Positions 8,229 through 15,839 of a stretch of 41,760 bases of DNA are shown piece after piece; within the stretch, counting starts at the first letter, position 1; every line of letters starts with the position of its first letter. The stretch is from NCBI GenBank assembly GCA_010031885.1, contig RGYU01000004.1:1-41760 (forward strand), read 5' to 3'. This DNA comes from Chlamydiota bacterium (GTDB lineage Bacteria > Chlamydiota > Chlamydiia > Chlamydiales > RGXB01). Under the pieces are notes generated by a model. That model ran no database searches. It worked only from the letters and a program-made list of their open reading frames with translations, and had not been told where the DNA came from. Made by a program: the position numbers and the translations under genes.

Positions 8229-8888
8229 TTAGTTTGCTAAGTCCATTTGAACGAATCGTTCCCCTATAGGTATCTTCATGAAGTTTAAATAGTTTCTTAC
8301 AGGGGCAAAAGAGGTCCTATGGATAGGACTCAATCCATTCTGTTTGATTAAATCTAGATGCTCTTTTGTTCCATATCCCTTGTTTTTTTTAAAATTCCAC
8401 TTGGGATATTTTTTATCCAGTTCATACATCAGCTTGTCCCGTGTTACCTTCGCCAGTACAGAAGCTGCCGCTATGCTAAGACAAAGGCGGTCACCATCTA
8501 CGATCGTCTTCAAGGGGATGTTTATTTTTGGGGCACAATTTCCATCAATGAATACAAAATCGGGCTTAACTGAAAGTTTTTGTACCGAAGTCTTCATCCC
8601 CTCCAAAGTTGCTTGGAGAATATTAATCCGATCAATTTTTTTGTGATCTATGATGCTAATGGCGAAATGAATGTCCGGATGATTTGTGAGAATATGAAAA
8701 AGCTCTAGACGCTTTTTTTCTGTCAGTAATTTACTGTCATTAAGGTCTTCAGATCGATAAAAAGGGGGAAGGATACATGCAGCTACGACAACGGGGCCAG
8801 CAAGCGGGCCTCGACCTGCTTCATCCACACCTGCAATGGTGTTGAAGCCTGAATTTCTGGCCTCGTTCTCGTAAAAATAGAGGGACAT
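8229..8888 (-). CDS. rnhB: Ribonuclease HII
   Basis: RNase HII removes ribonucleotides embedded in DNA and degrades RNA:DNA hybrids. The signature AGVDEAGRGPLAGPVVVAA sits at about residues 19-37, with the DEAGRG acidic pair. Further conserved blocks are LNDSKLL near 50, DGN near 115, and AAASVLAKVTRDKLM near 140, which holds the later catalytic-site region. The basic PKWNFKKNKGYGTKEH segment near 161-176 is standard. The length of 219 residues is normal. Its ATG abuts the rplS stop (TAGATG), so the two are probably translationally coupled. Confidence 0.95.
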   Translation of the reverse strand: MSLYFYENEARNSGFNTIAGVDEAGRGPLAGPVVVAACILPPFYRSEDLNDSKLLTEKKRLELFHILTNHPDIHFAISIIDHKKIDRINILQATLEGMKTSVQKLSVKPDFVFIDGNCAPKINIPLKTIVDGDRLCLSIAAASVLAKVTRDKLMYELDKKYPKWNFKKNKGYGTKEHLDLIKQNGLSPIHRTSFAPVRNYLNFMKIPIGERFVQMDLAN

Positions 8889-9245
8889 CTATTTCGCTTT
8901 TGGAGCGATTCTATCCTTAACACGCGCTTTAGCACCAGTTTTGTGCTCAAGGTAGTTCAGCTTAGCACGACGTACTTTACCACGACGCTTCACTTCCACT
9001 GTGATTTTTGGGCTGTGCACAAACATTGTACGTTGTGTCTTATATCCACCAGCAGTTCTTAAAACAGTAAATGTCTCAGAAAGACCGCGACCTTTACGGC
9101 CAATTACTGTACCTTCGTATACCTGGGTACGCTCTTTGTCGCCTTCCGTAATTTTCAAAAGAACTTTAACGGTGTCGCCTGGAGCGAAAGCAGCCACATC
9201 AGCTTTCATGTGGGCCGCGTTGATTTTTTCAATGAGTTGGTTCAT
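8889..9245 (-). CDS. rplS: 50S ribosomal protein L19
   Basis: This is an L19 protein of 118 residues. It carries the family blocks FAPGDTVKVLLKITEGDKER at about 20-39, QVYEGTVIGRKGRGLSETFTVR-like text at about 42-62, and VHSPKI then KRRGKVRRAKLNYLE near the C-terminus. L19 lies at the 30S-50S interface. The gene overlaps the 3' end of trmD by 17 bases, the classic rpsP-trmD-rplS arrangement, here without rimM between rpsP and trmD. Confidence 0.96.
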   Translation of the reverse strand: MNQLIEKINAAHMKADVAAFAPGDTVKVLLKITEGDKERTQVYEGTVIGRKGRGLSETFTVLRTAGGYKTQRTMFVHSPKITVEVKRRGKVRRAKLNYLEHKTGAKARVKDRIAPKAK

Positions 9246-9927
9246 AGTTTTTTCTCAAATTCAAGTCGGGTCGAACCCGAAGTGTCTTAGCCTTCCCCTC
9301 TTTTGCTCGCCACTCGGCAATCTTTTTATGATCACCTTGGGTTAGAACTTCGGGCACTTTGACCCCACGAAATTCGCAAGGTCTTGTATATTGGGGGCAA
9401 TCAAATCCCCCGTCGTTTGTGTGAAAAGAATCTTCCAACGCAGAAAGCTCGTCGCCCAGTACACCCGGAATAAACCGGACTAAGGCGTCGATTACCATAA
9501 GAGCTGCAGGACAACCAGAGGTTAGAACGACGTCTCCGATACTGACCTCTTCAGTCACATTCAGATCGAGCACTCTTTGGTCGATCCCCTCATAGTGACC
9601 ACAAAGTAATACCAGGTGGTCCAACTTCGCAAATCTCTCTGCCATCTTCGCATCAAAGAGTTTTCCTTGAGGCGTTAGATACACAATATGGGCATCATGC
9701 GTTCGAACGTAATCAATTGCTCCTTGGACCGGTTCTGGCATCATCACCATCCCGGGTCCGCCACCGTAGGGCCTATCATCGACCTTGCGATTTTTATTGT
9801 CGGCAAAATCTCTAATATCAACCTGGTGAATACTCACTAACCCCTTCTCAACGGCCCTTTTCAAAATACTTGTATTAAGAGGGCTTGTGAAAAAGTCGGG
9901 GAATAGCGAAAGGATACTAATCTTCAC
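9229..9927 (-). CDS. trmD: tRNA (guanine-37-N1)-methyltransferase
   Basis: TrmD makes m1G37 in tRNAs and prevents frameshifting. Family blocks are MKISILSLFPDFF at the N-terminus, DDRPYGGGPGMVMMPEP at about 51-67, LLCGHYEGIDQRV near 107-119 and SIGDVVLTSG near 131-140. The trefoil-knot loop usually reads LTGGE but here reads LTSGC, a departure in an otherwise standard enzyme. The start is a GTG inside the last codons of rpsP (11-base overlap). Length 232 is normal. Confidence 0.94.
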   Translation of the reverse strand: MKISILSLFPDFFTSPLNTSILKRAVEKGLVSIHQVDIRDFADNKNRKVDDRPYGGGPGMVMMPEPVQGAIDYVRTHDAHIVYLTPQGKLFDAKMAERFAKLDHLVLLCGHYEGIDQRVLDLNVTEEVSIGDVVLTSGCPAALMVIDALVRFIPGVLGDELSALEDSFHTNDGGFDCPQYTRPCEFRGVKVPEVLTQGDHKKIAEWRAKEGKAKTLRVRPDLNLRKNYEPTH

Positions 9928-10222
9928 GTTTCTTTTTTAACTGTTTTTCTCGTCTGTCTCGGATAAAATCCAAAACTTCAGGGTAACGGGTTTTAAACAG
10001 ATCTACAACGCTTTCAGTGAGTTCAGCGCCAACGCTTACCCAGTACTGAATGCGCTCTCTGTCAAATTGCATTTTTAGGGAATCCTCTACTTGGTGGGGA
10101 TCGTAACTACCTAAATTCTCGATCAAACGCCCATCTCGTGGGAAGCGGGTATCTGCCGCAATCAAGCGAAACTTGGCGCAATTTCTGCGGCCGGTACGCG
10201 ACAAACGGATTTTCACTGCCAT
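9917..10222 (-). CDS. rpsP: 30S ribosomal protein S16
   Basis: S16 is recognised from the start MAVKIRLSRTGRRNCAKFRL and the RFPRDGRLIENLGSYDPH block at about 27-44, followed by the usual RIQYWVSVGAELTESV segment. The length of 101 residues includes a lysine-rich tail. It leads the rpsP-trmD-rplS trio and lies 72 bases downstream of ffh. No RimM gene is present in the window. Confidence 0.96.
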   Translation of the reverse strand: MAVKIRLSRTGRRNCAKFRLIAADTRFPRDGRLIENLGSYDPHQVEDSLKMQFDRERIQYWVSVGAELTESVVDLFKTRYPEVLDFIRDRREKQLKKKRED

Positions 10223-10294
10223 AATTGGTTAATAGTCTCCTTAAAATGTTTAACATTCTACAGTAAAACGGAAATAACGACCAGAGAAAAGAGG

Positions 10295-11626
10295 CTAAAA
10301 AAGTCCCCCGAGTCCCCCGAAGGCCTTAAATTTTTTCTTTAACTGTGGAATATTTTTTGAAAATTGCTTTGCTTGCTTAAATCCTTTCACTAAACGATTG
10401 ACCTCCTCAATCGTTGTGCCAGATCCCTTAGCAATTCTTTGACGCCTTCCATGGTCAATTTCGGTATCCCCTAATCTTTCCTTGAAAGTCATTGATAAAA
10501 TCATTGCTTTAGCTTTTTTGGAATCTTTTTCCAGATCAAGATCCTCAGGCAGGTCGGGCATCCCGGGGATCATTTTGAGCAAACCCTTCATGGGACCAAG
10601 CTTGCTAAGCTTGTTCATTTGCTCTAAAAAATCCTGGTAGGAAAAAGATCCTTGCAAAAGTTTTTTTTCTAAGTCAGGAACTTGGTCTGAGTCAAAAGTA
10701 GTCTGTACTTTTTTAACAAGATTGATGACATCGCCCATCCCCAAAATTCGGTCGGCCATTGAAGAGGGGTTAAAGACCTGAATATCTGCTATACCCTCCC
10801 CGATCCCCTCAAATTTTAAAGGGCATTTTGTCACTTCTAAAATAGAAATAGCAGCACCAGCACGGCTTGTCCCATCAAGCATAGTCAAAATAGATCCCGT
10901 AATCCCGACCGCTTTGTGAAATTCATCTGCAGTTTTTACCGCATCTTGCCCTGTTGCAGCGGACGCCACGAACAGAATCTCTTGCGGTTGTGTCAAATCT
11001 TTGATTTGGCGAATTTGACCCATCAATGCTTCATCGATGTGCAAGCGTCCTGCTGTATCAATGATGGCTATATCATGCTCATTTTTTCTGGCGAATTCCA
11101 GACCGGCCTTTACTACCCGGACAGGATCTTTTTCATCAAAGTCACAGTAAACTGCTACATGTGCTTTTTGAGCAAGAATCTTGAGCTGTTCTATCGCCGC
11201 AGGTCGCTGTAAATCAGCGGCAATAATTAGAGGGCTTTTATTATATTTGTTGCTTTTTAGCATCGCTGCAAGCTTGACGGCCTGAGTAGTTTTCCCTACA
11301 CCCTGCAAACCAACAAGCAACCATACTGGCAATATGCCTTTCATATTAAGATTGGATTCGTTAGAGCCCATGAGTTGCACCAACTCGTCATGAACAATCT
11401 TTACAAAAAGATCTTTTGGTTGAATGTGGTGGGTCGCTTCAGTCCCTAGAGCCCGCTCTTTGACCTTTTTTACAAAAGCACTCACGATTGGATAGCTTAC
11501 ATCCGCATCCAAAAGAGCTAAGCGCACGTTGCGCACTGCCTCGGAGACATTGTCTTCTGTAAGTCTTGTGACACCAGTAAGAGTGGAAAATATATTGCGG
11601 AATTTATCCGATAAACCTTGAAACAT
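10295..11626 (-). CDS. ffh: Signal recognition particle protein Ffh
   Basis: This SRP GTPase targets nascent membrane and secretory proteins to the translocon. It has the N domain (about 1-90), then the G domain with P-loop GLQGVGKTT at about 107-115 and DTAGRLHID near 190, then a methionine-containing M domain with MIPGMPDLPEDLD and a GSGTTIEEV segment near 405. The C-terminus is short and glycine-rich (FGGLGGLF), with 443 residues in total. It lies between prmC and rpsP, as in C. trachomatis (CT025), and the end of prmC is three bases upstream. Confidence 0.96.
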   Translation of the reverse strand: MFQGLSDKFRNIFSTLTGVTRLTEDNVSEAVRNVRLALLDADVSYPIVSAFVKKVKERALGTEATHHIQPKDLFVKIVHDELVQLMGSNESNLNMKGILPVWLLVGLQGVGKTTQAVKLAAMLKSNKYNKSPLIIAADLQRPAAIEQLKILAQKAHVAVYCDFDEKDPVRVVKAGLEFARKNEHDIAIIDTAGRLHIDEALMGQIRQIKDLTQPQEILFVASAATGQDAVKTADEFHKAVGITGSILTMLDGTSRAGAAISILEVTKCPLKFEGIGEGIADIQVFNPSSMADRILGMGDVINLVKKVQTTFDSDQVPDLEKKLLQGSFSYQDFLEQMNKLSKLGPMKGLLKMIPGMPDLPEDLDLEKDSKKAKAMILSMTFKERLGDTEIDHGRRQRIAKGSGTTIEEVNRLVKGFKQAKQFSKNIPQLKKKFKAFGGLGGLF

Positions 11627-11629
11627 GCT

Positions 11630-12277
11630 TTAAGATTCTAAAAGAGAAGAAGGCTCAAATACAAGTGAAAAAAAGCGATTGTGCCCCGCATAGTCATTTT
11701 CCACCTTTTGATTTCGATACCAAGGCTGATCAAACAGCATCAAAAGACTATCCCCTTGGTTGTACCCTATTTCAAAGTAGACGAACGCACCCTTGCTCAA
11801 AACTTTTGGCAGTCCAGCTGCAAGCCTTCGATAAAAGTCGAGGCCGTCCATTCCACCAAAAAGGGCAATAGCCGGCTCTTTATGTGCTTTTTCATCTAGA
11901 AGATCAGTCTCATTGATCGCTACATAAGGTGGATTGCAAACAAAAAGATCAACCTTAATTTTTTGCTGAATTAGTGGTTCTAATAAATCTCCTTGAAGCA
12001 CACAACCTTTGATTTTGTTATGAGAAATATTCTTTTCTAAAAGCTCTAAAGCTTTTGTAGAAATGTCGACAAAGTAGACTTCAGATTCTTTAAATACAAT
12101 TTTAAGTGGAATTCCAATTGTGCCGCACCCCGCACAAACATCCGCAAAAACTTTAGGAGGCTGATTTTTGTGTTTGATTGCAATCTTTTCTACCAATAAC
12201 TCTGTCTCGAGCCTTGGTTCCAAAGCATAGTCAGGGTCGGTCCAAAGCCGGCTGTGATAAAATTCTATCTCTTTCAT
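11630..12277 (-). CDS. prmC: N-terminally short PrmC/HemK-type release-factor glutamine methyltransferase
   Basis: PrmC methylates the GGQ glutamine of release factors, and prfA lies directly upstream. The SAM-binding strand reads ADVCAGCGTIGIP (about 45-57 from this ATG) and the catalytic NPPY is near 115-118. The protein begins where other PrmCs have the 'REFWSLPLFVSPATLIPRPDTE' region (here EFYHSRLWTDPD...EPRLETE). The helical N-terminal domain of roughly 70 residues that contacts the release factor is therefore absent. An in-frame stop at 12304-12302 rules out a simple longer start. A TTG at 12289 would add only four residues. Only about 40 bases separate it from prfA, so the missing part is not encoded just upstream. 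Methyltransferase identity is firm; activity on RF1 is inferred. Confidence 0.85.
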   Translation of the reverse strand: MKEIEFYHSRLWTDPDYALEPRLETELLVEKIAIKHKNQPPKVFADVCAGCGTIGIPLKIVFKESEVYFVDISTKALELLEKNISHNKIKGCVLQGDLLEPLIQQKIKVDLFVCNPPYVAINETDLLDEKAHKEPAIALFGGMDGLDFYRRLAAGLPKVLSKGAFVYFEIGYNQGDSLLMLFDQPWYRNQKVENDYAGHNRFFSLVFEPSSLLES

Positions 12278-12318
12278 CCGTAAATCCAAGAACTCATATA
12301 ATCAAAATAAGTGACAAG

Positions 12319-13395
12319 CTAATTGGCTTCGCTCAAAGCTCTTGCCGCTTCATCTGATAAAAGAGCATCTGTCACTTCATTGAGATAGCCGTCCATCACC
12401 CTGTCGAGATTATACGAGGTAAAATTTACGCGATGATCGGTTAGTCTATTTTGGGGGAAATTATAAGTGCGAATTCTTTCCGAGCGTTCTGCAGAACCCA
12501 CTTGATCCTGGCGCAATTTAGCCCTCTCGCTTTCTCTCTCCTGTCTTTGCTTATCAAGCATGCGCGCTTTGAGCAGTGTCATCGCTTTAGCACGGTTTTT
12601 AATTTGAGAGCGCTCTTCTTGGCAGTAAACTACCATACCACTTGGAACGTGGGTAATCCTTACAGCAGAATCGGTTGTGTTGACGTGCTGGCCACCAGCA
12701 CCAGAAGATCGGTAAGTATCAATTTGCAGATCCTTCTCATTCAACTCAATATCCTCCTCCTCATCGGGCTCAGGCATGATTGCAATGGTGATCGTAGAGG
12801 TGTGAATTCTTCCTTGTGCCTCTGTCTTGGGAACTCTTTGAACGCGATGGGTTCCCGCCTCAAATTTCATATACTTGAAAACATTCTCCCCTTTGACTGA
12901 GAAAATGGCCTCCTTGAGTCCGCCCATATCAGCCTCGGAAATAGACATGGTTTGAAAGCTCCAGCCCTTAGAATCAGCATACATTCGATACATGCGGACA
13001 CAATCAGCAACAAAAAGGGCAGCCTCTTCCCCGCCTGTCCCCGCTCGAAGCTCGAGTATCACGTTGCGATGATCATCCGGGTCGGGTGGCACGAGAAGCT
13101 GTATGAGCTCTTTTTCTAATTGTGGAAGGATAAGAGCAAGGCGGTCAATTTCATCCTTGAGCATCTGGCGCATCTCGGGGTCGGTTTCGATGTCGAGCAA
13201 TTGTTGGCTCTCTTGAATTCCTATCCTAGAGGCGTTAAGAATATCTTGGGTCTGTTTAAGCTGAGAAAGTCTTGCATGCTCCGCTGAAAGTTTTTTAAAT
13301 TCTTTTACGTTGCGAGCTACTTGTTCCGTAGACAGCAATGCTTCCACTTCATCGAGGCGGTCTAACCGCTGTCGTATCTTCTCTTCCAGACCCAT
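12319..13395 (-). CDS. prfA: Peptide chain release factor 1
   Basis: RF1 reads UAA and UAG stop codons. The catalytic GGQ sits in RSSGAGGQHVNTTDSAVRITH near residue 233. The upstream FEAGTHRVQRVPKTE and GRIHTSTITIAI blocks and the following CQEERSQIKNRAKAM segment are typical of the RF1/RF2 family. The N-terminal coiled domain is about 1-100. The spacing and length (358) fit RF1. A C6 run rather than a purine Shine-Dalgarno precedes the ATG, so translation may couple to rpmE2, whose stop is 15 bases upstream. Confidence 0.95.
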   Translation of the reverse strand: MGLEEKIRQRLDRLDEVEALLSTEQVARNVKEFKKLSAEHARLSQLKQTQDILNASRIGIQESQQLLDIETDPEMRQMLKDEIDRLALILPQLEKELIQLLVPPDPDDHRNVILELRAGTGGEEAALFVADCVRMYRMYADSKGWSFQTMSISEADMGGLKEAIFSVKGENVFKYMKFEAGTHRVQRVPKTEAQGRIHTSTITIAIMPEPDEEEDIELNEKDLQIDTYRSSGAGGQHVNTTDSAVRITHVPSGMVVYCQEERSQIKNRAKAMTLLKARMLDKQRQERESERAKLRQDQVGSAERSERIRTYNFPQNRLTDHRVNFTSYNLDRVMDGYLNEVTDALLSDEAARALSEAN

Positions 13396-13410
13396 AATTT
13401 AGGGGGGTTG

Positions 13411-13662
13411 TTAGGCCCCTTTTTTACCGTACTTTTTCAAGAACTGTGCAGCTCTTCCGTACTGAGATCCCTTTTGACCTTTATCGCCAAGGTAGAAGCT
13501 GTGTGAGTGGCAGCTCACTGCAAGTTTGACTAAAGGAAATTCTTTACCTTCGTGTGTGCCTGTCAAGTTTGTTTTTCTAGTCGAGTTGATGACAAATTTA
13601 TCACCTGTCGTCTGGTCCTCAAATAGAACCGCACGGTATTCTGGGTGCTTACCTTCTTTCAT
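13411..13662 (-). CDS. rpmE2: 50S ribosomal protein L31, zinc-free type B-like
   Basis: This 83-residue protein begins with KEGKHPEYRAVLFEDQTTGDKF and continues through CHSHSFYLGDKG to GRAAQFLKKYGKK. The HPxYR start and the SHSFYLG-GR-F-KYG end identify L31. The zinc-binding CxxC pairs of type A L31 are absent (only one Cys, near 50), so it is the C-minus form. It is the first gene of the minus-strand run down to metG, matching CT022. A hairpin covers its probable ribosome-binding site (see separate entry). Confidence 0.93.
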   Translation of the reverse strand: MKEGKHPEYRAVLFEDQTTGDKFVINSTRKTNLTGTHEGKEFPLVKLAVSCHSHSFYLGDKGQKGSQYGRAAQFLKKYGKKGA

Positions 13663-13667
13663 GTGTG

Positions 13668-13688
13668 GCCTTTTTTGTTCTAAAAGGC
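13668..13688 (-). promoter_or_regulatory. Hairpin over the likely rpmE2 ribosome-binding site
   Basis: On the minus strand GCCTTTT and AAAAGGC form a 7-bp stem with a 7-base loop, ending five bases before the rpmE2 ATG. The only Shine-Dalgarno-like sequence (AAGG, about seven bases from the ATG) is in the 3' arm, so folding would hide it. Read on the plus strand the same hairpin is followed by TTTT, but no plus-strand gene ends here. A role in translational control of L31 is inferred. Confidence 0.4.
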
Positions 13689-13779
13689 TTTTATCTTACT
13701 GAATCAATGTGGATAAAAACAAGTATTTTCGGTAAACTGGAGGTCATAAGTTCTTTCAAGGGAAGATTTACAAGGTAAT

Positions 13780-14493
13780 ATGCATAGATATATCCAAAGA
13801 ATTCTCATTGCTTCCATAGCCGTCAGCCTTTTGCCCACCTTTTTACGCGCTTTTCAAATCCATCTGCCTATAATCGAGTGGTTAGGCGTTTCAAGCTTTG
13901 GACTTAAAACCTTCAAGTGGTTTCAAATATTTACTTTCCCTTTGCTTTTTTCCTTCGATATACGTATGGATGCGCTGGCCCTTTTAACGCCCCTCTTCAT
14001 GATCTTTGTCGCCCGACTTGCCAATTTTATACTTGAAATTGAGGGCCCAAAAAGTCTTTTGGGTTTTTACATAGGCTCCTGCGTCTTTACCACAACCCTT
14101 CTTTACCTCTATGGTTTACTTGCAGGATCTGGCTTTTTCTATTTTGGGCCCCAACCTCTTTTTTACGCCTTGATTAGTTACAGCCTATTTATTTTGCCAG
14201 AGATGGAACTTTTGTTCTTTGTCATTCCTATGCGAGCTAAAACATTCATATGGGTGGGGCTGGCCCTTTCATTCATTTTTTCGATTGAGTCAAAAGACTA
14301 TACTGCAGCAATCGCAACGCTAAGCGGAGCGATGTTTGGTTACCTTTATGGTTTAAAAAAACTGAAACAGCACTCCCCCTTCTTGCGCCTAAAGTCGCTT
14401 GAAAAATACCTTTTTCGCTTTTTTGAATATTTTAAAGCGCGCCAAAAGTGTGTGATTGTAGATTTCAAGACAGGCCGGCAGATTCCGAAATAA
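13780..14493 (+). CDS. Rhomboid-like integral membrane protein lacking the catalytic dyad
   Basis: This 237-residue protein has about six membrane segments and a basic cytoplasmic tail. The arrangement around FPLLFSFDIRMDALALLTPLFMIF and the acidic LEIEGPKSLLGFY resembles the segments of bacterial rhomboids (the H-LF-M-E--G region). At the position of the GxSG serine motif it has GPQP (near 127-130), and the last helix reads ATLSGAMFGYLYG without the catalytic histidine. If the fold is right this is a non-proteolytic rhomboid relative. AAGG four bases before the ATG supports the start. It diverges from rpmE2 and overlaps the convergent small gene by 29 bases. The family assignment is by pattern only. 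Confidence 0.5.
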   Translation: MHRYIQRILIASIAVSLLPTFLRAFQIHLPIIEWLGVSSFGLKTFKWFQIFTFPLLFSFDIRMDALALLTPLFMIFVARLANFILEIEGPKSLLGFYIGSCVFTTTLLYLYGLLAGSGFFYFGPQPLFYALISYSLFILPEMELLFFVIPMRAKTFIWVGLALSFIFSIESKDYTAAIATLSGAMFGYLYGLKKLKQHSPFLRLKSLEKYLFRFFEYFKARQKCVIVDFKTGRQIPK

Positions 14494-14707
14494 CTCGCCT
14501 TACAAGTGTGAGCATCTCCATTTGACCGTGATAAACACCCTCCTCGTAATTGAACTCTAAATCTTGAGTCAGCTCAGGAAAATCGAAAGGCTGGTAAAGC
14601 TCCTCCTCTGTAAATGGGGAAACTTTTTTGGCACCTATGAGAAGTAACTTTTCCTTTTGAGCTTGAATCGCCTCAAGCATCTCGATTAAAATTTGACTGT
14701 GCGACAT
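14465..14707 (-). CDS. Small hypothetical protein
   Basis: This 80-residue acidic protein has no hydrophobic segment. It starts with a helical MSHSQILIEMLEAIQAQKEKLLL and contains a Glu/Pro/Phe-rich centre (FTEEELYQPFDFPELTQDLEFNYEEG). I do not recognise it. It overlaps the 3' end of the TadA-like gene by 35 bases and is the last member of the minus-strand tadA group. Its 3' end also overlaps the rhomboid-like gene. The tight overlaps suggest it is translated. Confidence 0.55.
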   Translation of the reverse strand: MSHSQILIEMLEAIQAQKEKLLLIGAKKVSPFTEEELYQPFDFPELTQDLEFNYEEGVYHGQMEMLTLVRRVISESAGLS

Positions 14708-15026
14708 ACAATTCCCGTTCGACTTTATGCACTTTAAACGCGTCCCAATCTTTATTCAAGCTCTCTTCAATCGGCTTTAGGTAGCAAACTTTTTCAACGC
14801 GCGAAAGATGCAAAAGCCCCATCTCTTTAAGCGAGGGCTCGTGGTTGCAAAAAATAATCGTACCGTCAAGCCTGAAATTTTTAAGCTCTTGATTCATATA
14901 TCCGACAGCTTGAAAAATTGCGTCCTCGCCAAAAAAATCTTGCCTGTAGTCCCCTTTATAGAAAAGCCTTACGACTTTGATGTCGCTTGTTTCAAACTCA
15001 AAGCTAAATTGCTCAATCGATTTCAT
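14673..15026 (-). CDS. TadA-like deaminase-fold paralogue without zinc ligands
   Basis: This 117-residue protein follows tadA with an ATGA overlap. Its residues 39-85 align without gaps to TadA 56-102: QAV falls on the catalytic HAE, and NHEPSLKE on THEPCPMC. In the second half of that alignment about nine of 24 residues match, including HEP, G, L, V, K, Y and P. The zinc histidine (H to Q), catalytic glutamate (E to V) and both cysteines (C to S, C to E) are all replaced, so it cannot bind zinc in the usual way. The fold assignment is my inference; a role as a partner or regulator of TadA, or of an unrelated process, is open. Confidence 0.6.
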   Translation of the reverse strand: MKSIEQFSFEFETSDIKVVRLFYKGDYRQDFFGEDAIFQAVGYMNQELKNFRLDGTIIFCNHEPSLKEMGLLHLSRVEKVCYLKPIEESLNKDWDAFKVHKVERELYVAQSNFNRDA

Positions 15027-15463
15027 TTTTTTCGTCGTATTTTAAAAAATTCTTGAATGATTTGGATGCAATCTTTTTCTAGAATACCGCCTTGCACCTC
15101 AAGGTTAAATTTTTCTTTTAAATTTAATACACCCCCCAAGCAGCCCCACCTTGGCTCAGGTGCTCCGTAAAAAATTTTTTTCACTCCCGCCTCCATCAAT
15201 GCACCTAAGCACATCGGACACGGCTCGTGTGTCACGTAAATTGAGGCATCGTTCGTCAAAATACTGTTTTTTTGACTGAGTGCAACAAGCTCTGCGTGAT
15301 ACATTTGTGATTGATGCTCTTCGCAACTATTACAACCTATGGCAACAATTTTACCCCCATCTACGATGACAGCACCAATAGGAACCTCGTTGTTTTCAAA
15401 AGCTTTTTTGGCAGCTTTTAGGGCTATCTTCATAAACCCCTCATCAATGGTTGATTTATTCAC
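15023..15463 (-). CDS. tadA: tRNA-specific adenosine deaminase
   Basis: TadA converts A34 to inosine in tRNA-Arg(ACG). The zinc-deaminase motifs are complete: HAE at 56-58, and PCPMC at 81-85 in the block THEPCPMCLGALMEAGVKK. NEVPIGAVIV near 25-34 is the usual N-terminal signature. The start chosen is GTG at 15463; an internal ATG at 15433, preceded by GAGGGG, would shorten it by ten residues. The length of 146 fits TadA. It diverges from rpsO and heads a three-gene overlapping group. Confidence 0.93.
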   Translation of the reverse strand: MNKSTIDEGFMKIALKAAKKAFENNEVPIGAVIVDGGKIVAIGCNSCEEHQSQMYHAELVALSQKNSILTNDASIYVTHEPCPMCLGALMEAGVKKIFYGAPEPRWGCLGGVLNLKEKFNLEVQGGILEKDCIQIIQEFFKIRRKK

Positions 15464-15512
15464 TTTGATATGTTAAAATCCTTGAGATTAGTCTTGACGG
15501 AGATGATTATAC

Positions 15513-15782
15513 ATGTCGCTAGATAAAGGCACAAAGCAAGAAGTCACAAAAAAGTTCCAATTGCATGAAAAGGACACCGGATCGGCCGACGTTCAAATTG
15601 CGATTTTGACTGAAAAAATTGCTGAGCTCAATGAACACCTCAAAATCTATACAAAAGATCACGCAACTCGTTTAGCACTGGTCAAAATGGTGGGTCAACG
15701 CAGAAAACTACTCGACTACCTAAATACCACCGATACAGCTCGTTATACAAGCTTGATCACGCGTCTTAAATTGAGAAAGTAG
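15513..15782 (+). CDS. rpsO: 30S ribosomal protein S15
   Basis: This is an 89-residue S15 with the standard blocks [20 protein letters not shown] at about 10-29, LTEKI near 32, and the 16S-binding [28 protein letters not shown] (about 43-70), ending in ITRLKLRK. S15 binds the central domain of 16S rRNA early in assembly. It stands alone on its strand, with a strong hairpin-T terminator immediately downstream. pnp, often next to rpsO, is not in the window. Confidence 0.96.
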   Translation: MSLDKGTKQEVTKKFQLHEKDTGSADVQIAILTEKIAELNEHLKIYTKDHATRLALVKMVGQRRKLLDYLNTTDTARYTSLITRLKLRK

Positions 15783-15792
15783 TTCCTTTTTT

Positions 15793-15839
15793 CGCTCTTT
15801 TTTTCTATATGTCAGAAAAAAAGAGCGAGAATATTTTTT
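15793..15839 (+). terminator. rpsO terminator, overlapping the copN start region
   Basis: A perfect 14-bp inverted repeat (15793-15806 with 15814-15827; arms beginning CGCTC and ending GAGCG) encloses the loop ATATGTC, and a T6 run follows at 15834-15839. It lies 11 bases after the rpsO stop. The T-run ends exactly at the TTG that opens the copN frame, and the only nearby ATG (15809) is inside the loop. Confidence 0.75.

Noticed and set aside
12451-12900. 149-codon plus-strand frame
   Set aside because: It is antisense to prfA, whose GGQ and other motifs are intact.
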